From Streptomyces sp. NBC_01353 (GTDB lineage Bacteria > Actinomycetota > Actinomycetes > Streptomycetales > Streptomycetaceae), in NCBI RefSeq assembly GCF_036237275.1, contig NZ_CP108352.1, forward strand, positions 4,650,001-4,714,000: a DNA stretch of 64,000 bases. The letters are read 5' to 3'. The notes beneath the pieces are model-generated. The model searched no databases. It was not told the origin of the DNA and was given only the letters and a program-made list of their open reading frames with translations. The translations under genes were made by a program, and so were the position numbers. Positions 24,803 to 33,684 of this stretch are shown here, piece by piece; within the stretch, counting starts at the first letter, position 1; each line of letters starts with the position of its first letter.

Positions 24803-26467
24803 GTGCCAGATGACTCGGAGGGTCGGCCGGCGGATCGGGAAGGCGCGCCCACGGTCAAGGAGGGCGGAGCCTCCCTATGGCTGTGGTCGTTGCTCGGGGC
24901 GTTCACGGTGGCAGCTCCGTCCGCGCTGCTGGTGGTGGAGAAGACCGGATCCGGGCTTCGCCCCGCACCGGTGATCCTGATGCTGCTGGCGGCGCTGGCG
25001 GGATTGGTGCTTGCGGTACGTGTGCTGGTACGGGAAAGGTTCGCGCGGCGCTCGCGGCGGGTTCGTGTGCTGTTCTGCGTGGCGTCCGGGGCTCTGTTCT
25101 TCTTCAGCGTGGCGCTGCTGTTCGTCTTCCGCGAGCCATCGGATCCGCTCGTCCGGATAGGTGGCGTGCGCGACGTGGCCGTGGTCGGCTTCGCGGCCCC
25201 CGGTGGACATCAGGACAGGCGAGTCCTGGCCGATGTCTCGGCTGAGCTCGCGCGGACCATGGCCGAGAGGATCCCCGCGGCGACCGCGGCACGCAGTTAC
25301 GCCACCGAGGCGGCGCTCCCGCTGGACGACCTGCAAGGTGCGGAGCGTCGGAGGCTCGACGGGCGGACGGAGAGCTTCGCCGACGAGACCAACGCCGAGA
25401 TCGTTGTGGGAGGTCTGGTCACTTCGGATACGGCCGGACAGACGACGGTGCGGCCCGCCGTGTACGTCAGGGCGGATCAGGTGCCCGACTCGCCCGAACT
25501 CGCCGGCTGGTACCTCAGCGAGCCGATCCTCATGGCACGTGGCTGGGACTCGGCGCGAGGGCGGGCGCGGCTGGGCGCCGAGTTGACGGAACGGACCAGC
25601 AGTCTGGCGCAGTTCATCGATGCGCTGGACGCCTGGCGCAACGGCAGTCCGGCCGAGGCCCGCCGGATTCTGACAGGGCTGCTCGACACGGCGAGGCTGG
25701 ACGGAAGCAGCTTCGTACCTCCCGATCTCGTCCGACTGTTCCGCGGCCAGGCAATGGAGCGGGAGGCGGCCGGATTCTTCGGACCCACCCGCATGGAGCT
25801 GTTGGACATGGCCCGCCAGGATTTCCTCGCCATCCCGGAGAACTCCGCGATCGCGCGGCGCGCCGCGCTCAGCCTGGCGGCCAACTCCTATCGTCGGGCA
25901 CTCGGGCCCACACCCAGCTGCGAACCCGGGAGGGTGCAGGGGGAGGAGCTCGCGGCGGTTTCGCGGGCGCTGCGGAGCATGTCCGGGAACCGCGAGTTCA
26001 CCGAGCTGATGCGGCTCAAGGCCACGGCCAACCTGGCCCAGGTGGAGCACTGTCGTGTCCGTGCGGGACTGATCGCGGACGACGGCACGGTGGAGCGGCT
26101 GGTGGCAGCGGTCCGCGAGGCTCCGGCGATCACCGGATCCGCCGAGCTTCGGGCGCTTGCGGAGTCGATCGCGGCCGTAGCCGCGGAGTACCGGGGTGAT
26201 CGGGCGGCGGCGCGGAAGAACATTCGGGCCGCGATCGACCAGAGCCAGAGCTTCGTCGAACGGGGGATCTGGTACGGCCTGTTGGCTTCGTGGAGCCTGG
26301 CCGACTGCGACGTGGAGGCGGGCCGGAGGGCGCAGCAGGAATCACTCACGCAGCTGACTGCGGCGATGGAGAACGGCCAGTTGAGCGCGGAGTTGCGGGG
26401 GGAGTACCAGCGGATCTACGCCGCTGAGTGGGGGGAGGCCCAGGAGCGGTGCGGGGAGTCGCGATGA
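24803..26467 (+). CDS. Membrane protein with three N-terminal helices and a large helical-repeat domain
   Basis: 554 aa from GTG 24803. Three membrane helices occupy about 25-47, 55-77 and 85-110. Then comes a mixed domain (DVAVVGFAAPGG, SAELARTMAERIP, EIVVGGLVTSDTAGQ) that reminds me of the TolB/FlgO-type N-terminal fold seen with adenylate-cyclase and TPR proteins, and a C-terminal region of about 250 residues of helical pairs resembling degenerate TPRs (LIDAL/AWRNGSPAEARRIL; AEYRGDRAAARKNIRAAI). No catalytic motif is visible. The lipoprotein gene follows after 13 bases, so they form an operon. Confidence 0.65.
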   Translation: MPDDSEGRPADREGAPTVKEGGASLWLWSLLGAFTVAAPSALLVVEKTGSGLRPAPVILMLLAALAGLVLAVRVLVRERFARRSRRVRVLFCVASGALFFFSVALLFVFREPSDPLVRIGGVRDVAVVGFAAPGGHQDRRVLADVSAELARTMAERIPAATAARSYATEAALPLDDLQGAERRRLDGRTESFADETNAEIVVGGLVTSDTAGQTTVRPAVYVRADQVPDSPELAGWYLSEPILMARGWDSARGRARLGAELTERTSSLAQFIDALDAWRNGSPAEARRILTGLLDTARLDGSSFVPPDLVRLFRGQAMEREAAGFFGPTRMELLDMARQDFLAIPENSAIARRAALSLAANSYRRALGPTPSCEPGRVQGEELAAVSRALRSMSGNREFTELMRLKATANLAQVEHCRVRAGLIADDGTVERLVAAVREAPAITGSAELRALAESIAAVAAEYRGDRAAARKNIRAAIDQSQSFVERGIWYGLLASWSLADCDVEAGRRAQQESLTQLTAAMENGQLSAELRGEYQRIYAAEWGEAQERCGESR

Positions 26468-26480
26468 GAGGTGGACGAAC

Positions 26481-27386
26481 GTGCGGAGCCGACTGTGTTG
26501 GTGGCTGGCCGGGTTGTGTGTCGTCGTACTCGGCTGCGGACCGGGTGGCGGCGGTGATGTGACCACGCCGACCAAGGACGTGTCGCGGATCTCCCCGCCC
26601 GCGACACGGTCGACGTCGTCGGCGCAGGGACTGCTGCTGAAGAAGCAGATGGAGCTGGTGGTCGGGGGGAACGGAGGTGCCCCCGCCACCGACTGTCATG
26701 CGAGTCTGATGAAACTGGTGCGAGCAGGGCACCCCATCGAGAAGCCGCTGGCCTGGGTGTCGTCACCCGAGAATGACGCGGAGGTGCGCCTGCTGGACTA
26801 CGCGGCACTCTGCTTGTACCAGTTTCCCGAGGGTGAGAAGGCCGAGGTGACGGTTCTGGTCGGTGATCGCTCGTACACCGTCCCCGTGGCGCCCGAATCG
26901 GCCGAGTACCCTGCCGAGCCCGCCGACAGCGCCCTGTTCGACGGGCGGGCGGTGCAGACCGACGATGGAGCCGATGCACTTCGGGAGAGTGCGGACTGGA
27001 TCTTTTTCCCCCCGAATCCTGCTCGTGAGGCGGTGGCCCTGGACGGCAGCATGACCGTCACGGCGAGAGCCGGGGATGTGCGCACGAGCATCGAGGTGCC
27101 GGTGCACGTGCCCATGGGAGGGACCCATTTCGGCACCTGGGAGGAGCAACCGGATCTGATCGTTCACGGCTTCCCGGCCGGATCCCGCGTGCCGATCGGG
27201 CTCTACCGGATCGAGAACTTCACGGAGGCCACCCTGGAGCGAACGATCGGGACGGTCACGATGCCGCCGTCGCGCATCGCCTTCTTCACCGTCCCCGGAG
27301 AGGTGGTCCGCATGCTGAATATGGAGGCGACCGAGAAGCTGGACTACTGCGTGGCCGTGCCGGGAGGCGACTGTTCCGCCCATTAG
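26481..27386 (+). CDS. Putative lipoprotein of unknown function
   Basis: 301 aa from GTG 26481 (GAGAGGTGGACG ribosome site). The N-terminus MRSRLCWWLAGLCVVVLGCG is a signal peptide with lipobox VLGC, so it should be lipid-anchored outside the membrane. The mature part has beta-rich segments (EVTVLVGDRSYTVPVAP, MTVTARAGDVRTSIEVPVHV) and no family I recognise. It is in one operon with the TPR-like membrane protein and may be its external partner. Confidence 0.7.
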   Translation: MRSRLCWWLAGLCVVVLGCGPGGGGDVTTPTKDVSRISPPATRSTSSAQGLLLKKQMELVVGGNGGAPATDCHASLMKLVRAGHPIEKPLAWVSSPENDAEVRLLDYAALCLYQFPEGEKAEVTVLVGDRSYTVPVAPESAEYPAEPADSALFDGRAVQTDDGADALRESADWIFFPPNPAREAVALDGSMTVTARAGDVRTSIEVPVHVPMGGTHFGTWEEQPDLIVHGFPAGSRVPIGLYRIENFTEATLERTIGTVTMPPSRIAFFTVPGEVVRMLNMEATEKLDYCVAVPGGDCSAH

Positions 27387-27436
27387 GCGCGGGAAGTAGG
27401 ACAGGATCCGGCCTCGTTGCGCCCTACCTTCGGGGC

Positions 27437-27958
27437 ATGAGCGAGAACAAGCAGGATCAGCGTCAGGTCCAGCCGATCCCCGAGGGGTACACCACGGTCA
27501 CCCCCTGGATCATCGGCCATGACACCGCCGGGCTCATCGACTACCTGGAGCGCGCCTTCGGGGCCGAGGACCTCGGCCGCGTCGTCATGGACGACGGGAA
27601 GATCGGCCACGCCGAGCTCAGGATCGGGAACGGCCGGCTGATGGCCTTCGACAGCCCGCCGGGCTGGGAGGCGACGCCCGCGTTCATCCGGCTGTACGTG
27701 GAGGACGCGGAGGCCACGCACCGGCAGGCCGTCGAGGCGGGCGGTACGTCGGTCACGGAGGTGACCCACCTCTTCTTCGGCGACAAGGTCGGCCGTGTCC
27801 GCGATCCGTTCGGGAATCTCTGGTGGATCCAGACCCACGTCGAGGACGTCGACGAGGAGGAGATGGGTCGCCGGATGACGGACCCCGTCTTCACTCGGGC
27901 GATGGAGTACGTGACGGGGGCCATGTACCGACCGGGGGAGCAGGATCCGCCTCGGTGA
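27437..27958 (+). CDS. VOC-superfamily (glyoxalase/PhnB-like) protein
   Basis: 173 aa. The VOC fold is clear: VTPWIIGHDTAGLIDYLERAF, HAELRIGNGRLMAFD, FIRLYVEDAEATHRQAVEAGG and the closing DPFGNLWWIQTHVED with a possible metal ligand. PhnB/YdaT-like members include resistance and unknown-function proteins. The last 68 bases overlap the convergent MarR gene on the other strand. Confidence 0.85.
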   Translation: MSENKQDQRQVQPIPEGYTTVTPWIIGHDTAGLIDYLERAFGAEDLGRVVMDDGKIGHAELRIGNGRLMAFDSPPGWEATPAFIRLYVEDAEATHRQAVEAGGTSVTEVTHLFFGDKVGRVRDPFGNLWWIQTHVEDVDEEEMGRRMTDPVFTRAMEYVTGAMYRPGEQDPPR

Positions 27959-28394
27959 CCGCTTCCAGCGCCCTGGAGAGCCGCTCCAGGACCCGTACGG
28001 TCTCGTCGAACTCCGCCTGGCCGCCGAGGGCGTCGGCGAGTCGGGCCGCGAGGTCGGCGTGGCCGGGGTCGAGCCGTTCGACGGCCGCCAGCCCTTCTGG
28101 GGTCGGCGACAGGAGCTTGGCGCGGCGGTGGGCCGGATTGGGCTCGTACACGGCGAGGCCCCGCTCCACCAGGAGGTCCGCGATCCGCTGGACGCTCTGG
28201 CGGGTGATGCCCATGGTGCGGGCGATGCCCGCGACGGGCTGCGGGGTGCGGAGTACGGCTCCGAGGACCTGCCACCAGGCGGCGGTGAGGCCGACCGGGC
28301 GGGCCAGTTCCTCCGAGGCGGCGAGGAACTGGCCGTTGAGCCGGAAGACGCTCAGCGCGGTGCGGGCGAGGGCGTCCTGCTGCTCCCGGCTCAC
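27891..28394 (-). CDS. MarR family transcriptional regulator
   Basis: 167 aa from GTG 28394, overlapping the DJ-1 stop by four bases. Winged helix: ARTMGITRQSVQRIADLLVERGLAVYEPNPAHRRAKLLSPT region at about 70-110, flanked by dimerisation helices. It is the second gene of the operon with the DJ-1-like protein and probably represses it through the two palindromes at 29058-29091. The 3' end runs 68 bases into the convergent VOC gene. Confidence 0.88.
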   Translation of the reverse strand: MSREQQDALARTALSVFRLNGQFLAASEELARPVGLTAAWWQVLGAVLRTPQPVAGIARTMGITRQSVQRIADLLVERGLAVYEPNPAHRRAKLLSPTPEGLAAVERLDPGHADLAARLADALGGQAEFDETVRVLERLSRALEAVTEADPAPPVGTWPPSRTPSPE

Positions 28395-29017
28395 GAGGCC
28401 TCTTCGTCCGCGTTGAGCTCTTCGTACGCCGCCGGGTCGGAGTCGTGGAAGAGGCGGTACCAGGCGTCCAGCTTGGTGCCGTCGAAGGCGCCCATGTTCC
28501 CGAGCACCTCGCGGGCGAAGGCGACCGGCTCGGTCGGTCCGGCGGTGATCAGGTCGCCGACGCCGTCGACGCCCTCGTCCGTGACCGCGTCGGCGTCGAC
28601 GTAGTGCTCGCCGCCCTTGTAGCCGGTCGCGGCCAGGTAGAACGAGATGGCGCTGGTGTGCGCGCGGTCGTCGAGGAGGCCCTCGCGGGCCAGCCCGGCG
28701 GTGGCGCCGCAGATGGCGGCGACGGCGACGCCGGCGTCGAGGAAGCGACGGGCGGCCGCCGCGAAGGGGGCGAGGTCGTCGCTCGTGTCCCAGAGGTCGG
28801 CGCCCGGGAGGAGCAGGAGCGCGCTGTCCTCCGGGCGGAGGTCTTCGAGGGAGAGGTCGGGGACGATCCGCATGCCGCCGATGGTGGTGACGGGCTTGTC
28901 GGCGACGGGGCCGACGGTCTTGACGGTGAAGCCGGAGCGGGCGAGCCAGGCGGTGGTGTGGCCGGTCTCCCAGTCGGCGAGGGTGTCGTATACGGCGAGG
29001 TGGACGGTGCGGGGCAT
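28391..29017 (-). CDS. DJ-1/PfpI family protein
   Basis: 208 aa. The class I glutamine-amidotransferase-like fold is shown by VHLAVYDTLADWE at the N-terminus, LLLLPGADLWD and the nucleophile elbow AAICGATAGLA with Cys103. Members are proteases, chaperones, glyoxalases or isonitrile hydratase-like enzymes; the exact reaction cannot be read. ATG 29017 follows TGGAGG. It is the first gene of an operon with a MarR regulator. Confidence 0.88.
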   Translation of the reverse strand: MPRTVHLAVYDTLADWETGHTTAWLARSGFTVKTVGPVADKPVTTIGGMRIVPDLSLEDLRPEDSALLLLPGADLWDTSDDLAPFAAAARRFLDAGVAVAAICGATAGLAREGLLDDRAHTSAISFYLAATGYKGGEHYVDADAVTDEGVDGVGDLITAGPTEPVAFAREVLGNMGAFDGTKLDAWYRLFHDSDPAAYEELNADEEAS

Positions 29018-29057
29018 TTCTGGGCCTCCAGCGTTCGTGTCGGTGCCGTTCCTTGTA

Positions 29058-29091
29058 TGACAGAAGGCTGTCATGTCGACAGGATGCTGTC
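29058..29091. promoter_or_regulatory. Two TGACAG palindromes 20 bp apart, operator of the DJ-1/MarR operon
   Basis: TGACAG-AAGG-CTGTCA (29058-29073) and GACAG-GATG-CTGTC (29078-29091) are the same site repeated at a 20-bp interval, about two helical turns, 40 bp upstream of the DJ-1 start. This is a typical double site for a dimeric MarR protein. Confidence 0.65.
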
Positions 29092-29235
29092 AATGGTGGG
29101 TGGGGTCGGGGCGCCGGGGGCACGGGGCGGGCGCAGTCCGCGCGGAGTGGGCGCGGCAACGTGTCGTGTCGCCTGCGGTCTCGGTGGACAAGATGGTCAT
29201 GGCCGCTCCGACCTGCGCGTCCTTACCCTGGGCAT

Positions 29236-30597
29236 ATGACCCCTCATGTCGAACCCGATCCCCAGGCCGGCGCGGCCGTGAAGGCCGCAGACCGCGCGCA
29301 CGTGTTCCACTCCTGGTCCGCCCAGGGCCTGATCGACCCGCTCGCCGTCGCCGGTGCCGAGGGTTCGTACTTCTGGGACTACGACGGCAACCGCTACCTC
29401 GACTTCACCAGCGGCCTCGTCTACACCAACATCGGCTACCAGCACCCCCGCGTGGTCGCCGCCATCCAGGAGCAGGCCGCGAAGCTCACCACCTTCGCGC
29501 CCGCCTTCGCCATCGACGTACGCTCCGAGGCCGCACGCCTCATCGCCGAGCGCACCCCCGGCGACCTGGACAAGATCTTCTTCACCAACGGCGGCGCCGA
29601 GGCCGTCGAGAACGCCGTACGGATGGCCCGTCTGCACACGGGCCGCCACAAGGTGCTCTCCGCCTTCCGCTCGTACCACGGCGCCACCTCCACCGCGATC
29701 AACCTCACCGGCGACCCGCGTCGCTGGGCCTCCGACACCGGTTCCGCCGGCGTCGTGCGCTTCTGGGCGCCGTTCCTCTACCGCTCGCCGTTCTACGCCG
29801 AGAACGAGCAGCAGGAGTGCGAGCGCGCCCTCGCGCACCTGGAGGACACCATCGCCTTCGAGGGTCCGGCGACCATCGCCGCGATCATCCTGGAGACGGT
29901 CCCCGGCACCGCCGGCATCATGACTCCGCCGCCCGGCTACCTCGCCGGCGTCCGCGAGATCTGCGACAAGTACGGCATCGTCTTCGTCCTCGACGAGGTC
30001 ATGGCCGGCTTCGGCCGCACCGGCAAGTGGTTCGCCGCCGAGCACTTCGACGTCGTGCCCGACCTGATGACCTTCGCCAAGGGTGTGAACTCGGGGTACG
30101 TGCCCCTCGGTGGTGTCGCGATCAGTCAGCAGATCGCCGCGACCTTCGACAAGCGGCCCTACCCGGGCGGACTGACCTACTCCGGTCACCCGCTCGCCTG
30201 TGCCGCCGCCGTGGCCACCATCCAGGTCATGGAGGACGAGAAGGTCGTCGAGCACTCCGCCCACATCGGCGAGACAGTCCTCGGCCCCGGCCTGCGCGAG
30301 CTCGCCGAGCGTCACCCGTCGGTCGGCGAGGTGCGTGGCATGGGTACGTTCTGGGCGCTCGACCTGGTCAAGAACAAGGAGACCCGCGAGCCGCTCGTCC
30401 CGTACAACGCGGCGGGCGCGGCCAACGCCCCCATGGCGGCCTTCGGCGCGGAGGCCAAGAAGCACGGTCTGTGGCCCTTCATCAACATGAACCGCACCCA
30501 CGCCGTCCCGGCCTGCAACGTCTCCGAGGCCGAGGCCAAGGAGGGCCTCGCCGCCCTCGACGCGGCCCTGAGCGTGGCCGACGAGCACACCGCGTAG
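29236..30597 (+). CDS. Class III (omega) aminotransferase
   Basis: 453 aa PLP enzyme. It shows YFWDYDGNRYLDFTSGL at the N-terminus, TNGGAEAVENAVRMAR (cofactor phosphate), DEVMAGFGRTGKW (Asp253 contacting the PLP nitrogen) and the Schiff-base Lys282 in TFAKGVNSG. The late HPLACAAAVATI is typical of omega-amino acid:pyruvate or beta-alanine/taurine aminotransferases. ATG 29236 is supported by the protein N-terminus; TTACCCT just before could be a -10. The next gene, a GntR regulator, may control it. Confidence 0.92.
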   Translation: MTPHVEPDPQAGAAVKAADRAHVFHSWSAQGLIDPLAVAGAEGSYFWDYDGNRYLDFTSGLVYTNIGYQHPRVVAAIQEQAAKLTTFAPAFAIDVRSEAARLIAERTPGDLDKIFFTNGGAEAVENAVRMARLHTGRHKVLSAFRSYHGATSTAINLTGDPRRWASDTGSAGVVRFWAPFLYRSPFYAENEQQECERALAHLEDTIAFEGPATIAAIILETVPGTAGIMTPPPGYLAGVREICDKYGIVFVLDEVMAGFGRTGKWFAAEHFDVVPDLMTFAKGVNSGYVPLGGVAISQQIAATFDKRPYPGGLTYSGHPLACAAAVATIQVMEDEKVVEHSAHIGETVLGPGLRELAERHPSVGEVRGMGTFWALDLVKNKETREPLVPYNAAGAANAPMAAFGAEAKKHGLWPFINMNRTHAVPACNVSEAEAKEGLAALDAALSVADEHTA

Positions 30598-30601
30598 CGC
30601 G

Positions 30602-30627
30602 CGCCGCCGGGTGCGCACCCGGCGGCG
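30602..30627 (+). terminator. Aminotransferase terminator
   Basis: A perfect 11-bp GC stem (30602-30612 with 30617-30627) around loop GCGC, starting five bases after the aminotransferase stop. Confidence 0.75.
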
Positions 30628-30710
30628 AGAACGTCGCGTAACCGGCGTCACGGAGCCTTCCCTCCGTCTGGTCTAGGGTGTCCGAAGCCGGACGGAGGGG
30701 GCCGAACAAG

Positions 30711-31409
30711 ATGCCCGCGAGCGGAGCTGTCACCCGCAACACCCTGCGGCGGCAGATCGCGGACGCGCTCCGTGACGAAGTGCTCGCTGGGCGTTTGCAG
30801 CCCGGTGAGGAATTCACCGTCAAGCAGATCGCCGAGCAGTACGGGGTGTCGGCGACACCCGTACGCGAAGCCCTCGTCGACCTGTCCGCGCAGGGGCTCC
30901 TCGACTCCGACCAGCACCGTGGCTTCCGGGTGCACGAGTTCACGGTCGACGACTACCGCGGGATGGTCGAGGCCCGGATGCTCGTCGTGGACGGCATCTT
31001 CCGCCGCCACACGCCCACCCCCGTGCCGCCCGCCGAGCCCGACGTCTCCCGCGGGGTCGCGCTCGTCTCCGTACGGCGCCGGGGCGAGGCCGCGGCGCGG
31101 GCGGCTCGCGCGGGCGACCTGGACATCCTCATCGGGTACGACATCCGCTACTGGCGCGAACTGGCCAGGCTGGTCTCCAACAACGACTACATCGCCGACT
31201 TCCTGCACCGGCTGCGGGTCCAGGCGTGGGTGTTCTCCGTGCCGTATCTGCGGTCCGACAGCGATGTCCTCGGCTGGCTGTGGAGCGGGCACGTCGACCT
31301 CGTCGACGCGCTCACGCTCGGGGACGCCGAGGCGGCCGTCGCGGTCGTCCAGGCGTACAACAGCCAGTCCCTGGCGTGGGCGGACCGCCTGGAGCGACTC
31401 TCGGAGTGA
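30711..31409 (+). CDS. GntR family transcriptional regulator (FadR-like)
   Basis: 232 aa from ATG 30711, with GGAGGGG at a good distance. The winged HTH is clear: LRRQIADALRDEVLAGRLQPGEEF, VKQIAEQYGVSATPVREALVDL, then DQHRGFRVHEF. The C-terminal helical FCD-like domain has a likely metal/ligand site (ARMLVVDGI; SGHVDLVDAL). GntR genes beside an aminotransferase often respond to an amino-acid-derived ligand. Confidence 0.9.
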   Translation: MPASGAVTRNTLRRQIADALRDEVLAGRLQPGEEFTVKQIAEQYGVSATPVREALVDLSAQGLLDSDQHRGFRVHEFTVDDYRGMVEARMLVVDGIFRRHTPTPVPPAEPDVSRGVALVSVRRRGEAAARAARAGDLDILIGYDIRYWRELARLVSNNDYIADFLHRLRVQAWVFSVPYLRSDSDVLGWLWSGHVDLVDALTLGDAEAAVAVVQAYNSQSLAWADRLERLSE

Positions 31410-31524
31410 CGGCGGCGCGGGGGTGTCGGCGGGGGTGTCGAAGGGCAGGTCACCAGCGGGTGTGCGGCACGGACCGCGCCGACTACCCTGGCCGTCCCTG
31501 CAACTGACGGAGAGAGAGCCTCCC

Positions 31525-32175
31525 TTGGCCTGTGACCTGTGGCTGGTCCCTCTTGTCGACGTGCTGTGTCACAGCCCCGACAATCCCTTCGCCGAAGAGA
31601 TCGCCGCCTACGACAAGGCCCTGACCGCGTCCGGTCTGCCCACCGTTCCCGTCTTCGCCTACATGCCGGGGCTCTCGGGCGACGTGGCGCCCGTCGCCGG
31701 ATTCGACTACGAGGCCCTGCACTTCCTCCGCCGCGCCTATCTGCTGCTGATGTGCGGTCTCGCCGTCGAACCGGTCGACGAGCTCGGCGGTGACTACGAG
31801 CAGCTCCTCGAGATGTTCGAGGCGACCGCGCAACAGTCCCATCTGGTCTGGCACTACGACCACGCCGGCGCGTACGTCCCCGTGGACTTCCCCGCCCCGC
31901 TCTCCAACGACGAGCTCCTGGAGGGCGGCGGCCCGCTGGGGTCCTCGCACGGGCTGCTGCGGGAGCTGGAGTTCGTCGCCCCGGCGATCGGGATCGACCC
32001 GGCCAACCCGCCGGCCGCCCCGCTCCCGCCGGAGCGCCCGACCGCGCTCGAGGAGCCGGCGGGAGCCGTCGCGTACGACGACAACCCGTTCGCGCGCGAG
32101 CGCCATGTGTGGCTCGGACTGCACGCGGCGGCGACGCGGAGCCTCGGACAGGGCTCGATGATCATCCTGAGCTGA
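31525..32175 (+). CDS. Conserved hypothetical protein
   Basis: 216 aa from TTG 31525 (AGAGAGAG just upstream). Acidic, soluble, with no recognised motif. It contains PLVDVLCHSPDNPFAEEIAAYDKAL at the N-terminus, a central HLVWHYDHAGAYVPVDFP segment and a C-terminal NPFARERHVWLGLHAAATRS. It appears to be a conserved actinomycete protein of unknown function. A bidirectional terminator separates it from the convergent SLATT gene. Confidence 0.75.
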   Translation: MACDLWLVPLVDVLCHSPDNPFAEEIAAYDKALTASGLPTVPVFAYMPGLSGDVAPVAGFDYEALHFLRRAYLLLMCGLAVEPVDELGGDYEQLLEMFEATAQQSHLVWHYDHAGAYVPVDFPAPLSNDELLEGGGPLGSSHGLLRELEFVAPAIGIDPANPPAAPLPPERPTALEEPAGAVAYDDNPFARERHVWLGLHAAATRSLGQGSMIILS

Positions 32176-32192
32176 GCCGACATCTGACCGAA

Positions 32193-32223
32193 GAGAAGGG
32201 CGCCCCTCGGGGGCGCCCTTCTC
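32193..32223. terminator. Bidirectional terminator
   Basis: A perfect 14-bp stem GAGAAGGGCGCCCC with its complement around loop TCG, between converging genes. T-rich sequence follows on the plus strand. Confidence 0.85.
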
Positions 32224-32237
32224 CTTCGCGGTTTCGC

Positions 32238-32984
32238 TCAGCGTGGCTCCGGCGGTCGCTGGCGCGGCATGTTCGGGCGGGTGCCCGGGGGGAGGGGGAA
32301 GCGGGACGAGGGGTGGGAGCCCTCCGGGCGGGCCGCGGCGGCACCCACCGACTGGAGGGCCAGCGGCGCGGGGCCCGAGCGGAACTCGATCATCCAGTCC
32401 GCCGTCTCCGCCCGTACGAGCTCCGTCACGTCCTCCGAGAACCGCCGCAGCACCCCGAGACAGCGCTCCGCCGCCTCACTCGCGGTCCCCTCCGTGGGCC
32501 CGAGGACCTCCCGTACGCTCTCCGACGCCCAGTCGAACTGCAGCGCCTGCAACCTGCGCTGCACCGCCTGGGCCGTCGCCACGTCCCTTATCCAGCCGGA
32601 CGTCAGGCCGAAGTACCGGTCGCAGACCAGACAGGCCGCGCCGAGCAGCAGCGATAGATACCCCCAGCCCGCCGCCCCGTCCGCGACGTCGGTGACGTCG
32701 AGCAACGGCAGCGCCGCGCCCGCGGTGACGCCCAGCGCCGTGCCGACCCGCAGGACCCGGGCGCAGCGGCGCTTCCAGACCCGGTCGGACAGGTACCACT
32801 CCGCCGTGCGCAGAGCATTGGACTCGACCCAGCGGTAGAGCTCGTCCAGACGCTCCGCAGGCTCGCCCCAGTCGCCGAGCGGGAACGGCGTCCCGGTCAG
32901 ATCGCGGCTCGCGGCGGGCCCCCCGGGCTGCCCCGGCTGCCCCGGCGGCTGCTGCGGCGGCTGCATCTCCGGCTGCTGGCTCAC
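32238..32984 (-). CDS. SLATT-domain 2-TM protein
   Basis: 248 aa from GTG 32984. Gln/Pro/Gly-rich N-terminus (1-25), then helices, two membrane segments at about 77-95 (VLRVGTALGVTAGAALPLL) and 105-125 (GWGYLSLLLGAACLVCDRYFG), followed by long charged helices (ATAQAVQRRLQALQFDW; CLGVLRRFSEDVTELV) and a disordered tail. This is the SLATT plan; in other systems SLATT proteins are thought to be membrane-disrupting effectors. No nucleotide synthetase or SLOG partner lies next to it here, so its role is open. Confidence 0.75.
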   Translation of the reverse strand: MSQQPEMQPPQQPPGQPGQPGGPAASRDLTGTPFPLGDWGEPAERLDELYRWVESNALRTAEWYLSDRVWKRRCARVLRVGTALGVTAGAALPLLDVTDVADGAAGWGYLSLLLGAACLVCDRYFGLTSGWIRDVATAQAVQRRLQALQFDWASESVREVLGPTEGTASEAAERCLGVLRRFSEDVTELVRAETADWMIEFRSGPAPLALQSVGAAAARPEGSHPSSRFPLPPGTRPNMPRQRPPEPR

Positions 32985-33268
32985 CGGGGCACTCCTCTGT
33001 TCAGCTCGGCGCTCGTGTCCTTCTGTGACGTGCGGTGCACGTGGTGCCTGCCCTTCCTACCGCCGAATGGTGGGCTATGGGCCCAGAATCCCGGGATTTC
33101 CGCCCACAAGGGGGTCTTGATCAGGTAGAGGAGCCCGCAGTTTCTCACTCGAAAGAGTTGTGGCGGCAGGCCGGGCATGGACCACGTAGGCTCGGCCGTA
33201 CCGAACGTCAGTCGTCACATCAGTCGTCCGGATGTCATCCGTATACCGTCGAAATGCCAGGAGTGACC

Positions 33269-33604
33269 GTGATTCCCGGTGGTGGCCAGCCCAATATGCA
33301 GCAGCTCCTCCAGCAGGCCCAGCAGATGCAGCAGGATCTCGCGCGCGCCCAGGAGGAGCTCGCCGCGACCGAGGTCGAGGGTCAGGCGGGCGGTGGCCTG
33401 GTGACGGCGACGGTCACCGGCTCCGGCGAGCTGCGCGGCCTGGTGATCGACCCCAAGGCCGTGGACCCCGAGGACACCGAGACGCTGGCCGACCTGATCG
33501 TGGCCGCCGTCCAGGCCGCCAACGACAACGCGCAGCAGCTCCAGCAGGCCAAGCTGGGCCCGCTGACGCAGGGCCTGGGCGGAATGCCGGGCCTCGGCTT
33601 CTGA
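33269..33604 (+). CDS. YbaB/EbfC family nucleoid-associated protein
   Basis: 111 aa from GTG 33269, which has AGGAG six bases upstream (ATG 33254 would add five residues). The family pattern is clear: a Gln-rich helix ([22 protein letters not shown]), a beta hairpin ([20 protein letters not shown]) and [21 protein letters not shown]. It binds DNA as a dimer. It is followed directly by recR, as in most bacteria. Confidence 0.93.
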   Translation: MIPGGGQPNMQQLLQQAQQMQQDLARAQEELAATEVEGQAGGGLVTATVTGSGELRGLVIDPKAVDPEDTETLADLIVAAVQAANDNAQQLQQAKLGPLTQGLGGMPGLGF

Positions 33605-33684
33605 GCCGCTTCCGCGCCTGGGCTTCTAAGGTGCCCCGGCAGCCACTACCGTAAGAATCAAGCACTTCTCAGAAGGGCGTTCCG

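Noticed and set aside
29197..30651. 484-codon minus-strand frame opposite the aminotransferase
   Set aside because: Shadow with Gly/Val/Asp/Arg bias; the plus-strand gene is unambiguous.
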